Below the pieces are notes generated by a model. That model had not been told where the DNA came from. It saw nothing but the letters and a program-made list of their open reading frames with translations, and did not search any database. 64,000 nucleotides of DNA from Cyclobacterium salsum (GTDB lineage Bacteria; Bacteroidota; Bacteroidia; Cytophagales; Cyclobacteriaceae), in the NCBI RefSeq assembly GCF_010119245.1, contig NZ_WNKG01000005.1, positions 1 to 64,000 on the forward strand, read 5' to 3'. How positions within the stretch are numbered: the first letter of the stretch is position 1; each line of letters begins with the position of its first letter. Positions 53,991 through 63,286 of the stretch are shown one piece after another. The translations under genes were made by a program, and so were the position numbers.

Positions 53991-55270
53991 TGGCACAGGT
54001 AAAAAATTATAATTTGGATCAAAAATTTGATTTTACCGATGCGGTAAAAAAAGTGATTTTCATTCTGGGTGGCATTGGCGTACTACTGTTAGTCCTTGGG
54101 ATACTTGCAGCCGCACTGGGTGGGGATCATGCAGAAGAAGGAGGGCATGCTTTCCACTGGACCCAGCGATTATTTGCTAATCTTTGGATCAATAATGTGT
54201 ATTTCACGGGAATAGCCATCATTGGTGTTTTCTTCTTCGCCATTCAATATGCCGCGCAGGCGGGCTGGTCTACTGCTTTGTTACGGATCATGCTTTCTTT
54301 TGGTTACTGGCTACCTATAGCAGCTGTTTTGATGTTGGTGACCTTTTTCATTGCCAATCATGACCTTTTCCACTGGACGCATAGCTACGTGTTTGACAAG
54401 ACCAGCGCAGAATACGATCGAATTATTGATGGAAAAGGCAGCTTTTTCTACTGGCCGATGGAGAAAGGGACCTTTCCCATCTTCTACATCGTCCGAATGG
54501 TGCTGTTTTTTGGTTTTTGGGTTTTCTTTTTCAATAAGTTGAAATCCCTGTCTTACGAAGAAGATTTACAAGGAGGAACCTCCTATTGGTATACGATACG
54601 AAAATGGTCAGCTATCTTCCTTGTTTTCTTTGCCGTCTCCTCTTCCATCAGCGCATGGGATTGGGTAATGTCCATTGACACGCACTGGTTTTCTACCTTA
54701 TTTGGCTGGTATGTATTTGCTTCCTGGTTTGTAGCCGGACTCTCGGCCATTACGCTGGTGACCGTGTTTCTTAAGGACCAGGGTTACCTGGAGATGGTTA
54801 ATCAAAACCACATTCATGATTTGGGAAAATTTGTTTTCGCGTTTTCCATTTTCTGGACCTACATCTGGTTTTCCCAGTTCCTGTTGATTTATTATGCTAA
54901 TATTCCGGAGGAGTCAGTATACTTTATCGAAAGGCTTTCTAGTGACGTGTATGGACCGTACATATTTGTAAATATTGTGCTAAACTTTGTTTTACCCTTT
55001 CTTGTTCTTATGACAAGAGATGCAAAAAGGCACAATATCTTCCTAAAATTGGTTTGTACGCTCATTATTTTGGGACATTGGATCGATTTCTTTCTGATGG
55101 TACAGCCGGGAACACTCGGGCACAATGGCGGAGTTGGATTGATGGAATTGGGGATGTTGCTCGTTTACGGATCTGCATTTGCTTTTGTGGCCTTGAGCAA
55201 CCTCTCGAAACATAACCTGATTGCCAAAAACCATCCGATGTTGGAAGAAAGCTATCATCATCACATTTAA
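53990..55270 (+). CDS. actF: Alternative complex III subunit ActF (NrfD-like membrane subunit)
   Basis: The 426-residue integral membrane protein has about ten hydrophobic segments (IGVLLLVLGILAAALG, LPIAAVLMLVTFFIANHDL, WDWVMSIDTHWFSTLFGWY). It is a paralogue-like partner of ActC. In the complex it may form a proton path; that is family knowledge, not visible here. The start overlaps actE by 1 bp and coxB follows after 25 bp. Confidence 0.93.
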   Translation: MAQVKNYNLDQKFDFTDAVKKVIFILGGIGVLLLVLGILAAALGGDHAEEGGHAFHWTQRLFANLWINNVYFTGIAIIGVFFFAIQYAAQAGWSTALLRIMLSFGYWLPIAAVLMLVTFFIANHDLFHWTHSYVFDKTSAEYDRIIDGKGSFFYWPMEKGTFPIFYIVRMVLFFGFWVFFFNKLKSLSYEEDLQGGTSYWYTIRKWSAIFLVFFAVSSSISAWDWVMSIDTHWFSTLFGWYVFASWFVAGLSAITLVTVFLKDQGYLEMVNQNHIHDLGKFVFAFSIFWTYIWFSQFLLIYYANIPEESVYFIERLSSDVYGPYIFVNIVLNFVLPFLVLMTRDAKRHNIFLKLVCTLIILGHWIDFFLMVQPGTLGHNGGVGLMELGMLLVYGSAFAFVALSNLSKHNLIAKNHPMLEESYHHHI

Positions 55271-55295
55271 TTACATTCCGAAACAGTTATAAATT

Positions 55296-56327
55296 ATGTA
55301 CGGACTACTCATTTCTATTGGTGTATTACTCCTGATTCTGGTGATCTGGATGGTTTACAGGATTCAGACCCTGATTTCGGTTGCCAAAGGCTCTGATAAA
55401 AAGATAGCCACTACCAGCAATAAAGTCAACGCCATATTATTCATGGTTTTTCTTATCGGAGCAGGTGGGTTGATGTTTTGGTATTCATTCAAAGAATTTG
55501 ATAATTACCAATTGCCTATCGCCTCTGAACACGGTATTGTTACCGATCGGCTTTTCTGGATTACCACGGCCGTTACTGGTTTCATATTTATTCTTACCCA
55601 CATATTGCTGTTTTGGTTCAGTTATCATTACCAGTACAAGGAGAATAAAAGAGCTGCCTATTACCCCGATAATAACAAATTGGAGGTAATATGGACATTG
55701 GTTCCTGCCGTCGTATTGACCGTATTGGTTGTGTCGGGATGGAAAGCATGGTCTGATATTACCAGCCCTGCACCAGAGGATGCCCATGTGGTGGAACTTA
55801 TGGGGTATCAATTTGCATGGGATATTCGATATCCTGGTCCCGATAACCAGTTGGGTGATTATGATTACCGATTAACAACGGCCACTAACTCAAGGGGAAT
55901 CGATTTTACCGACAAGAATTCATTTGATGACTTCGCAGCTCAGAAAGTTGTGATACCAAAAGGAGAGCCGGTTTTGTTCAAAATAAGGGCAAGAGATGTA
56001 TTGCATTCGGTTTTCGCACCCCATATGCGATTGAAGATGGATGCCGTACCCGGTATGCCGACGCGCTTTTGGTTTGTTCCTAATAAGACCACTGCTGAAA
56101 TGAGGCAGGAATTGGGAGACGAAGAATTTGAATTCGAAATCGCTTGTACGGAGGTTTGTGGTAATGGTCACTTTTCCATGAGACGGGTGATCGAAGTAGT
56201 GGAGCCGGATGAGTATCGGAAATGGGTAGCCGAACAAGAGCCATTTATTAAACGGAATCCAGAATTGGTTGCTGACTTGCCTGCTGAATTAAAAGAATTG
56301 GCAGACATCTACATAAACGAAGAATAA
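55296..56327 (+). CDS. coxB: Cytochrome c oxidase subunit II (CuA)
   Basis: The 343-residue protein has four hydrophobic segments in the first 150 residues, two more than the common two-helix form. The C-terminal cupredoxin domain binds CuA: VLHSVFAP carries the first His ligand and CTEVCGNGHFSM (about residues 284-295) gives the two Cys, Glu carbonyl, His and Met ligands. The aromatic YQFAWDIRYPG is the usual electron-entry patch. No cytochrome c domain is fused at the C-terminus, so electrons come from the Act cytochromes. Confidence 0.96.
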   Translation: MYGLLISIGVLLLILVIWMVYRIQTLISVAKGSDKKIATTSNKVNAILFMVFLIGAGGLMFWYSFKEFDNYQLPIASEHGIVTDRLFWITTAVTGFIFILTHILLFWFSYHYQYKENKRAAYYPDNNKLEVIWTLVPAVVLTVLVVSGWKAWSDITSPAPEDAHVVELMGYQFAWDIRYPGPDNQLGDYDYRLTTATNSRGIDFTDKNSFDDFAAQKVVIPKGEPVLFKIRARDVLHSVFAPHMRLKMDAVPGMPTRFWFVPNKTTAEMRQELGDEEFEFEIACTEVCGNGHFSMRRVIEVVEPDEYRKWVAEQEPFIKRNPELVADLPAELKELADIYINEE

Positions 56328-56352
56328 AACTAATTGATAAATTACATATAAC

Positions 56353-58242
56353 ATGGCAGTAGCAAACGTTTCAGCACATGATGTTTCGAATCACGATCAT
56401 CATGACCATGAGCACAAAGATAACTTCATAACGAAGTATATATTTTCCACTGACCATAAGATGATTGCCAAACAATACCTGATTTCCGGGATGTTTTGGG
56501 CATTTATTGGAGGGTTGTTATCAGTGCTATTCAGACTGCAGCTTGGTTTTCCAGAAATGGACTTGTCGTTCCTCAGGCCTATTTTGGGAGGTTGGATTGA
56601 TTCAGCTGGTAAATTGGATCCCAATTTCTACCTGGCACTGGTAACCATGCATGGTACCATCATGGTGTTCTTTGTTTTGACGGCGGGGTTAAGTGGAACG
56701 TTCTCAAACTTTCTGATTCCGCTGCAGATTGGTGCCAGAGATATGGCCTCCGGGTTCATGAACATGCTGTCGTACTGGTTCTTCTTTATTTCAGGGGTGA
56801 TCATGTTTGCGTCTTTGTTTCTTGAAAAAGGACCTGCTGCCGGTGGTTGGGTGGTATATCCTCCTTTGTCAGCGCTGGAACAGGCTATTCCGGGTTCTGG
56901 CCTGGGTATGACCTTGTGGTTAATTGCCATGACCTTCTTCATTGCCTCATCGTTGATGGGGGGGATCAACTATATTACGACTGTCATTAACCTCAGGACG
57001 AAAGGCATGTCCTTTTCCCGGCTACCCCTAACTATCTGGGCATTCTTCCTGACCGCAGTAATTGGGTTGTTATCGTTCCCGGTTTTATTTTCTGCGGCCT
57101 TATTGTTGGTATTTGACCGAAGTTTCGGTACCAGCTTTTACCTATCCGATATTTACATTGGAGGAGAAGCACTCCCCAATACAGGCGGAAGTGCAGTATT
57201 GTACCAACACCTGTTTTGGTTTTTGGGACATCCTGAAGTGTATATTGTATTATTGCCAGCCTTGGGCATTACTTCTGAGGTGATAGCCACTAATTCCAGA
57301 AAGCCAATTTTTGGGTACAAGGCCATGATTATCTCCATGTTGGGGATTACCATCCTTTCCTTTGTGGTATGGGCGCATCATATGTTTGTCTCTGGAATGA
57401 ATCCGTTTCTGGGCTCCATCTTTATGTTCCTGACGCTTATTATTGCCGTTCCTTCCGCTGTAAAAGTATTTAACTACCTGACCACTTTGTGGAGAGGTAA
57501 CCTTCGCTTTACCCCCGGGATGCTCTTTTCAATTGGATTGGTGTCCTTCTTTATATCGGGAGGATTGACGGGTATTTTCTTGGGTAATTCGGCTATCGAC
57601 ATCCAATTACACGATACGTACTTTGTCGTGGCCCATTTTCACCTGGTAATGGGAGCTGCTTCATTCTTTGGGATGATGGCGGGTGTTTATCATTGGTTTC
57701 CGAAGATGTTTGGCAGAATGATGGATGAGAAATTAGGACATGTCCACTTTTGGTTAACTTTCGTCGGGGTGTACATGGTTTTCTTCCCCATGCACTATAT
57801 TGGTATTGCAGGATTCCCGCGAAGGTATTACAGCTGGACTAATTTCTCCTTTACTGACATGTATACTGATTTGAACATGTTTGTTTCGGTGGCCTCCATT
57901 ATCACCTTTGTGGCCCAATTCATATTTATTTTCAATTTCTTCTACAGCATGTACAAGGGACGAAAAGCTTCTCTCAATCCATGGCAATCCAACACTCTGG
58001 AATGGACCACGCCGCTTCATCCGGCACATGGAAACTGGCCTGGCGAAATTCCTTCCGTTTACCGTTGGCCGTATGATTACAGTAAGCCTGGAGCAAAAGA
58101 AGATTTTATCCCGCAGACAGTGCCTTTGTCCGCTACTCCGGAATCAAACTTACCCCATGAAAATAAATTGGTACAGTTAGAAAAAGAGATTATGGCGGAA
58201 GAGGGTGACGTGCTGGTAGCCAATGAAACAAAAGAATCTTAA
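56353..58242 (+). CDS. coxA: Cytochrome c oxidase subunit I (heme-copper, A1 type)
   Basis: The 629-residue protein has 12 or more transmembrane helices. Ligands are visible: VTMHGTIM for heme a; GHPEVY near residue 293 with the CuB His, D-channel Glu and cross-linked Tyr; VVWAHHMFVSG for two further CuB His; and VVAHFHLVMG for hemes a3 and a. The Glu in GHPEVY marks an A1-type oxidase. The N-terminus is unusually rich in histidine and aspartate (HDHHDHEHKD). Its end overlaps the heme A synthase gene by 20 bp. Confidence 0.98.
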   Translation: MAVANVSAHDVSNHDHHDHEHKDNFITKYIFSTDHKMIAKQYLISGMFWAFIGGLLSVLFRLQLGFPEMDLSFLRPILGGWIDSAGKLDPNFYLALVTMHGTIMVFFVLTAGLSGTFSNFLIPLQIGARDMASGFMNMLSYWFFFISGVIMFASLFLEKGPAAGGWVVYPPLSALEQAIPGSGLGMTLWLIAMTFFIASSLMGGINYITTVINLRTKGMSFSRLPLTIWAFFLTAVIGLLSFPVLFSAALLLVFDRSFGTSFYLSDIYIGGEALPNTGGSAVLYQHLFWFLGHPEVYIVLLPALGITSEVIATNSRKPIFGYKAMIISMLGITILSFVVWAHHMFVSGMNPFLGSIFMFLTLIIAVPSAVKVFNYLTTLWRGNLRFTPGMLFSIGLVSFFISGGLTGIFLGNSAIDIQLHDTYFVVAHFHLVMGAASFFGMMAGVYHWFPKMFGRMMDEKLGHVHFWLTFVGVYMVFFPMHYIGIAGFPRRYYSWTNFSFTDMYTDLNMFVSVASIITFVAQFIFIFNFFYSMYKGRKASLNPWQSNTLEWTTPLHPAHGNWPGEIPSVYRWPYDYSKPGAKEDFIPQTVPLSATPESNLPHENKLVQLEKEIMAEEGDVLVANETKES

Positions 58243-59320
58243 AGAGGTATACCGCTTCCGTAAGATCAGCCTGATCACCACGGTGGCGGTGTTCTTTCTT
58301 ATCCTTGTAGGTGGCATTGTCCGAAGTACCGGAGCGGGAATGGGATGTCCCGACTGGCCAAAATGTTTCGGAAGTTGGATTCCACCGACGTCGGTGGATC
58401 AACTTCCAGAAGATTATTCGGAAATCTACCTTGCGAAAAGGGTAGAAAAAAACGAACGCTTTGTTTCTTTATTGAGTGGTCTGGGATTTTCGTCACTGGC
58501 ACGACAAATAGAAGAAGATGAGTCCATTTTATCCCACGAACCTTTCAACGCCACTAAAACATGGATAGAGTATGTGAACAGGTTGATTGGCGTAGCTATA
58601 GGACTTCTGATCATATTGACATTCGTTCAGTCCATCCGCTTGCGTAAACTGGATTATAAGATTACGCTTTTGTCACTACTAGCATTGATTGCGGTGGTAT
58701 TTCAGGGATGGTTAGGCTCTATCGTGGTTTCTACCAATCTGTTGCAATGGATGATCAGCTTGCACATGATCGTAGCGTTATTGCTAGTCTGTCTTCTTTT
58801 ATATATTTATTTCCGTTCCGGAACGTTGGTTTCGGCTTCTAAAGGAGATAATCCGGTTATTTCCTTTGGGGAACGAAAATGGGTTAGAGCTTGGCTGGGA
58901 ATCGGGATGCTGCTTATGTTTGTGCAGATTGTATTGGGTACGCAGGTACGGGAACACATAGATGTAATTGCTGCTGAGTTTGGATACCAGAATAGGGGCT
59001 TGTGGATTTCAGAATTGGGCACAACCTTCTATATTCACCGATCCTTTTCTCTGGTATTGATAGGGTTACATATTTACTTGTTTTATAGAATAAGCTTGTC
59101 AGAATTGTGGAAAGGGGGGGTGATGAATCGGTTTAAATGGCTGGTAGGCCTGATGATTATGGTGGTTATTTCCGGGGTTGTTATGGCATATTTAGGCATT
59201 CCGGCTTTTGTTCAGCCGCTTCATTTATTGCTTGGTTCCCTGATTATTGGATTTCAATATTATATTTGGTTGGAATTGGGAGTAGTAAAATATCACTCCG
59301 AAGAGAACGTTTTGGTATGA
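58223..59320 (+). CDS. ctaA: Heme A synthase (CtaA/COX15)
   Basis: The 365-residue integral membrane protein carries COX15/CtaA motifs GGIVRSTGAGMGCPDWPKCF, with two Cys, EYVNRLIGVAIG, and the His-bearing LHMIVALLLV and HRSFSLVLIGLHI segments. It oxidises heme O to heme A in the inner membrane. Its ATG lies 20 bp inside coxA and its stop overlaps the heme O synthase start (ATGA), so three genes are coupled. Confidence 0.95.
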   Translation: MKQKNLKEVYRFRKISLITTVAVFFLILVGGIVRSTGAGMGCPDWPKCFGSWIPPTSVDQLPEDYSEIYLAKRVEKNERFVSLLSGLGFSSLARQIEEDESILSHEPFNATKTWIEYVNRLIGVAIGLLIILTFVQSIRLRKLDYKITLLSLLALIAVVFQGWLGSIVVSTNLLQWMISLHMIVALLLVCLLLYIYFRSGTLVSASKGDNPVISFGERKWVRAWLGIGMLLMFVQIVLGTQVREHIDVIAAEFGYQNRGLWISELGTTFYIHRSFSLVLIGLHIYLFYRISLSELWKGGVMNRFKWLVGLMIMVVISGVVMAYLGIPAFVQPLHLLLGSLIIGFQYYIWLELGVVKYHSEENVLV

Positions 59321-60219
59321 ATACAATTGATATATCTGAGAAATTGATTTTAGAGGCCTGGAGAGTTCGTTTCCGGGCCTATATGGAATTGCTGAAAGTC
59401 AGGCTTTCGGCATTGGTGACTTTCTCTGCCGTTTTCGGTTTTATCTTGGGGCATTCCGGGCAGGTCTTTTCCTGGATTACATTTTTTGGATTGATTGCGG
59501 GAGGTTTTCTGGTCAGCGGGGCTTCGGGTGCTGCTAACGAGATAATGGAAAGAGAGTACGATAAGCTCATGAAAAGGACTCAGAACCGCCCGCTTCCCTT
59601 GCATTTGATTTCGGTAAGAGAAGCGTATTGGTTTACCATCGTGGCCGCTTTGTTAGGGATATTGTTACTGGCTTTTTTCACCAATTGGCTTACTACCGGA
59701 CTAGGTGTTTTAAGCATGATTCTGTATGTGTTTGTGTACACACCTTTAAAAAGGGTTGGGCCGATTGCGGTACTGGTTGGAGCCATTCCCGGTGCCATGC
59801 CTCCGCTATTGGGCTGGACTGCCGCTACAGGGGGGATTTCTTATGAAGCCCTTATCATATTTGGGATTCAGTTTGTGTGGCAGTTTCCGCACTTCTGGGC
59901 GATCGCTTGGGTGAGTGATGAGGACTATAAAAAAGCCGGGTTCAAATTGTTACCCTCAGGAGGACAGAAGGATCTGAATACGGCCATTCAAATCATGATT
60001 TATACCCTGTTTTTATTGCCTTTGGGATTGTTACCCACCTATTTTGGGTTTACAGGTCTGAATTCGGGCATCGTTGCGACGGTTTGCGGGGTATTGTTTC
60101 TGGCGCAGACATTTTCGCTAATGAAGGATTGTTCCCGGAAGTCTGCTTTAAAGATAATGTTCGGTTCATTTCTGTATCTGCCAATCGTACAAATAGCTTA
60201 TTTATTGGATAAAATTTAG
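59317..60219 (+). CDS. ctaB: Protoheme IX farnesyltransferase (heme O synthase, CtaB)
   Basis: About 300 residues from ATG 59317, chosen over an upstream in-frame ATG at 59137 because it overlaps the ctaA stop by 4 bp and gives the normal length. UbiA-family motifs are visible: SGAANEIMEREYDKLMKRTQ, with NRPLP directly after, is the first Asp-rich loop, and SDEDYKKAGFK the second. About nine membrane helices. It farnesylates heme B to heme O for the oxidase. Confidence 0.95.
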   Translation: MNTIDISEKLILEAWRVRFRAYMELLKVRLSALVTFSAVFGFILGHSGQVFSWITFFGLIAGGFLVSGASGAANEIMEREYDKLMKRTQNRPLPLHLISVREAYWFTIVAALLGILLLAFFTNWLTTGLGVLSMILYVFVYTPLKRVGPIAVLVGAIPGAMPPLLGWTAATGGISYEALIIFGIQFVWQFPHFWAIAWVSDEDYKKAGFKLLPSGGQKDLNTAIQIMIYTLFLLPLGLLPTYFGFTGLNSGIVATVCGVLFLAQTFSLMKDCSRKSALKIMFGSFLYLPIVQIAYLLDKI

Positions 60220-60224
60220 TAGGA

Positions 60225-60806
60225 ATGGAAGAGAGATTAGCATTTGTAGAAGGGGCGGAGCAGCCCTTATCCATGCACCCCAAAAAATTTGCCTTGTGGC
60301 TTTTTATTGTAAGTGTGGTGATGGTTTTTGCGGGCATGACCAGTGCCTATATTGTCCGTCAGTCCGAAGGCAATTGGTTGGAATTTGATTTACCAAATGT
60401 ATTTTGGTATACCTCCGGGATCATTGTGCTGAGTAGCTTGAGTATGCATTGGTCCTACCTGGCGGCAAAGAAGGATAATTTTAATACGCTTAAATTAGGA
60501 TTGCTTATTACTACGCTGTTAGGAATTTCCTTTTTGATAGGGCAATGGTACAGCTGGGAGGCGTTGGTGGCAGAAGATGTTTATTTTGTAGGTAATCCGG
60601 CAGGGTCTTTTATGTATGTTTTTACAGGATTACATGCATTCCATCTCATCAGCGGTGTGATTTTTCTAATTATTGTATTAATTTCGTCGCTAAGAAATAA
60701 GATTCATTCCCAAAATCTGCCCCAGTTGGAAATGTGTGTTACCTATTGGCATTTTCTGGGAGGCCTTTGGTTGTATTTGTTCATGTTTTTGCTATTAAAT
60801 CATTAA
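60225..60806 (+). CDS. Cytochrome c oxidase subunit III-like protein (first copy)
   Basis: The 193-residue protein has five hydrophobic segments and the subunit III signatures LHAFHLISG and YWHFLGGLWLYLF. It begins 5 bp after ctaB. Being short, it lacks the first two helices of seven-helix subunit III. It lies before a second subunit III gene, so both may sit in the oxidase or assemble in order. Confidence 0.93.
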   Translation: MEERLAFVEGAEQPLSMHPKKFALWLFIVSVVMVFAGMTSAYIVRQSEGNWLEFDLPNVFWYTSGIIVLSSLSMHWSYLAAKKDNFNTLKLGLLITTLLGISFLIGQWYSWEALVAEDVYFVGNPAGSFMYVFTGLHAFHLISGVIFLIIVLISSLRNKIHSQNLPQLEMCVTYWHFLGGLWLYLFMFLLLNH

Positions 60807-60828
60807 TATTTAAGTTAACTTATCGATT

Positions 60829-61599
60829 ATGTCTTCGACTGCTATTGAAATCCAATCCAAAAGAGGCGTCTGGGGTGGAGGAAACGAACCACTGAAAGCT
60901 AGCTACGGCAAGCTGATGATGTGGTTTTTCCTGTTGTCCGATATTTTTACGTTTACCGCCTTTTTGATTACTTATGGGGCGATTCGGGTGAGCTATCCTG
61001 CCTATGGTGGTGAAGTGGCTGATTTTGTGAGCTCTAATGAGTACTGGCCCATTCCGGAAATGATCTTTGATGCCATCCCATTCGTTCATGGAGGTCATTT
61101 TCCATTGGTATTCGTAGGCTTGATGACTTTCATTTTGATATTAAGCTCAGTGACGATGGTATTAGCGGTAGAAGCCGGTCACCGCAATGATAAAAAAGAC
61201 GTGGTCAAGTGGATGCTTTGGACACTACTGGGTGGCATTACATTTCTTAGCTGCCAGGCCTGGGAATGGTCCCACTTTATCCATGGCACTGATGAAGGAT
61301 CCATGCTAACGTATGTGAATTCGATGGGTAATGTCGTCAGCGAAACCGTCTACGGAGCCAATCTTTTGGTAAATGAATACGGCCCGGCCCCTTTTGCACA
61401 ATTGTTTTTCTTCATCACGGGGTTTCATGGCTTCCACGTAACCATTGGAGTATTTCTCCTGTTTCTTGCCTTCTATCAGGCAGCTGTAGGTGTTTATGAG
61501 GAAAGAGGGCATTATGAAATGATTGAAAAAATTGGTCTATACTGGCACTTCGTTGATTTGGTTTGGGTGTTTGTATTTACCTTTTTCTACCTGATATAG
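60829..61599 (+). CDS. coxC: Cytochrome c oxidase subunit III (second copy)
   Basis: The 256-residue protein has six or seven hydrophobic segments, with FHGFHVTIGVFLL and YWHFVDLVWVFVFTFFYLI as subunit III signatures. It starts 22 bp after the first subunit III-like gene. Subunit III supports proton uptake and stability of the aa3 core. Confidence 0.93.
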   Translation: MSSTAIEIQSKRGVWGGGNEPLKASYGKLMMWFFLLSDIFTFTAFLITYGAIRVSYPAYGGEVADFVSSNEYWPIPEMIFDAIPFVHGGHFPLVFVGLMTFILILSSVTMVLAVEAGHRNDKKDVVKWMLWTLLGGITFLSCQAWEWSHFIHGTDEGSMLTYVNSMGNVVSETVYGANLLVNEYGPAPFAQLFFFITGFHGFHVTIGVFLLFLAFYQAAVGVYEERGHYEMIEKIGLYWHFVDLVWVFVFTFFYLI

Positions 61600-61622
61600 A
61601 ACAATAATCGCATCGTTGAATT

Positions 61623-61949
61623 ATGGCACAAGAAAATAAAAACGGGTTAGAAGTAATTCCCAGAGACTCGGCAAAAATTAAAAAAATCTGGATGACAGCA
61701 TTGATTTTACTGGTGGTGACCGCTGTAGAATTCCTGCTTGCATTTACAATGGAAAGAGGGATGTTTTTGTACATCATTTTCATCGTATTGACGATTGTCA
61801 AAGCTAAATACATCATGATGGAATTCATGCACCTTGGTGACGAAGTGAAACCATTATTTTATTCTATTATTGTTCCATTAATTTTTCTTGTTTGGCTTAT
61901 TATAGCCCTTTTCAGAGAAGGAGCGGATATCTTTTTGATGCGTTGGTAG
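61623..61949 (+). CDS. Cytochrome c oxidase subunit IV
   Basis: The 108-residue protein has three hydrophobic segments (WMTALILLVVTAVEFLLAF, MFLYIIFIVLTIVKAKYIM, LFYSIIVPLIFLVWLIIAL). This matches the prokaryotic subunit IV family (caa3/aa3-associated). It is the last gene before a terminator-like hairpin. Confidence 0.88.
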   Translation: MAQENKNGLEVIPRDSAKIKKIWMTALILLVVTAVEFLLAFTMERGMFLYIIFIVLTIVKAKYIMMEFMHLGDEVKPLFYSIIVPLIFLVWLIIALFREGADIFLMRW

Positions 61950-61977
61950 TCAAGGGACAAAAATTGTACATCAATGA

Positions 61978-62010
61978 ATGGTTGGAGTGGAATCTTCAAC
62001 CATTTTTTTT
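61978..62010 (+). terminator. Intrinsic terminator inside the respiratory cluster
   Basis: ATGGTTG and CAACCAT form a stem around a 12-base loop, followed by eight T. It lies between the subunit IV and Sco genes and may set lower expression for the assembly genes. Confidence 0.8.
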
Positions 62011-62023
62011 GTTATGAGATAGT

Positions 62024-62701
62024 ATGAAAATGTTACGCTTTCTTCAGATCATGGTTTTGATCTGTGTGCTAATGATCCCGGTGTTGATTATTCTGTTTTT
62101 GAGAGGTTTTACCTCTAACGAATATAGCATTCCCATTCTTTATGAACAGGGGGTGGAAGACCCCTATCAGCAATGTGACTATGAAGGCAATTCGGGGCAG
62201 CATTATATTCCTGACTTTTCCTTGACTGACCAGTTGAATCGGGAAGTTCAGTGGGAGGATATGCGTGGAAAAGTCACCATCGTGGATTTCTTTTTTACCA
62301 GTTGCCCGAGTATTTGCCCGGTAATGTCCTCCGAGATGGAGCGGGTTCAGGATGCGTTTCGGAAGGAAGACAAGGTACAGATTTTTTCGATCAGCATTGA
62401 TCCCACCTACGATACGCCCGAGGTCCTAGCTGAATATGCAGAACGGCACCGGGCCGAAAAGGACAAATGGTTTTTCCTTACGGGTAATAAAGAACACATC
62501 TATGACCTGGCCAGGTGCGGGTTTGTTTTGCCCACCATAGACGGCGAATCCGAACCGGAAGACTTCATCCACAGTGATAAATTTGTTTTGGTGGACGAGA
62601 TGGGCAGGATCAGGGGATATTATAGTGGGACTGAAAGGGAGAGTGTGGATTTACTGGTATTGGAAACTAAAATATTATTGCACGATGGAGACAAAAATTG
62701 A
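62024..62701 (+). CDS. Sco1/SenC-family copper chaperone
   Basis: The 225-residue protein has one N-terminal membrane helix and a thioredoxin-like domain. The copper ligands are visible as SCPSICP (CxxxC) and the later His in FIHSDKFVL. It delivers copper to the CuA site of subunit II, outside the inner membrane. It overlaps the DUF420 gene by 17 bp, so the two are coupled. Confidence 0.94.
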   Translation: MKMLRFLQIMVLICVLMIPVLIILFLRGFTSNEYSIPILYEQGVEDPYQQCDYEGNSGQHYIPDFSLTDQLNREVQWEDMRGKVTIVDFFFTSCPSICPVMSSEMERVQDAFRKEDKVQIFSISIDPTYDTPEVLAEYAERHRAEKDKWFFLTGNKEHIYDLARCGFVLPTIDGESEPEDFIHSDKFVLVDEMGRIRGYYSGTERESVDLLVLETKILLHDGDKN

Positions 62702-63236
62702 GGGGAACCGAAGTGATGGTTCCATGTTTCGTTGGATTACCTTTATTTCCGTATTGGTGCCCGTACTGGTGGCCGTACTGCTATTCATGCCCTCCAAAAT
62801 TGATACAGGGCAAGATTGGGTCTATTTTTTGCCTCATCTGAATGCCGTTATCAATTCGGCGGCTACCATTGCCTTGCTACTAGGGGTGTATTTTATCAAA
62901 CAAGGAAAGAGGGGCTTGCATAAAGCATCCATGACCGCTGCGTTCGTGTTGGGTGCGATGTTTCTGGTTAGCTATGTGCTTTACCATGCTTCCGCGGAGA
63001 GTACTTCTTTTGGCGGTGAGGGGTGGATCAGAGGGCTGTACTATTTCCTTTTGATTACGCATATTATATTAGCTGCGGTGGCGTTGTTTCCCATCTTGTG
63101 GGCCTATTATTACGGATATACTGGAAAGTATGACAAGCACCGTGCCGTGGTAAAATATGCCTTTCCTATTTGGCTCTATGTGACCGTCAGTGGGGTGGTT
63201 GTTTATTTGATGATCAGTCCTTATTATTCGCACTGA
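62685..63236 (+). CDS. DUF420 membrane protein
   Basis: About 183 residues from ATG 62685, inside the Sco gene end. Five hydrophobic segments follow the family pattern: FISVLVPVLVAVLLFMP, HLNAVINSAATIALLLGVYF, FVLGAMFLVSYVLYHAS, ITHIILAAVALFPILWAYY and the final YVTVSGVVVYLMI. DUF420/YozB proteins cluster with oxidase assembly genes; their biochemical role is unsettled, possibly in copper or heme handling. Conserved His residues lie in helix starts (PHLNAVIN, YHAS, THIILA). Confidence 0.85.
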   Translation: METKIEGNRSDGSMFRWITFISVLVPVLVAVLLFMPSKIDTGQDWVYFLPHLNAVINSAATIALLLGVYFIKQGKRGLHKASMTAAFVLGAMFLVSYVLYHASAESTSFGGEGWIRGLYYFLLITHIILAAVALFPILWAYYYGYTGKYDKHRAVVKYAFPIWLYVTVSGVVVYLMISPYYSH

Positions 63237-63286
63237 TATTTTACCTTTGGGGTAAGAACTTTGTGAGTAAAAATACCGTTACTTAA

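Noticed and set aside
59137-59317. Upstream extension of the heme O synthase frame
   Set aside because: It lies wholly within ctaA in another frame and would lengthen the protein beyond the family; ATG 59317 with the ATGA overlap is preferred.
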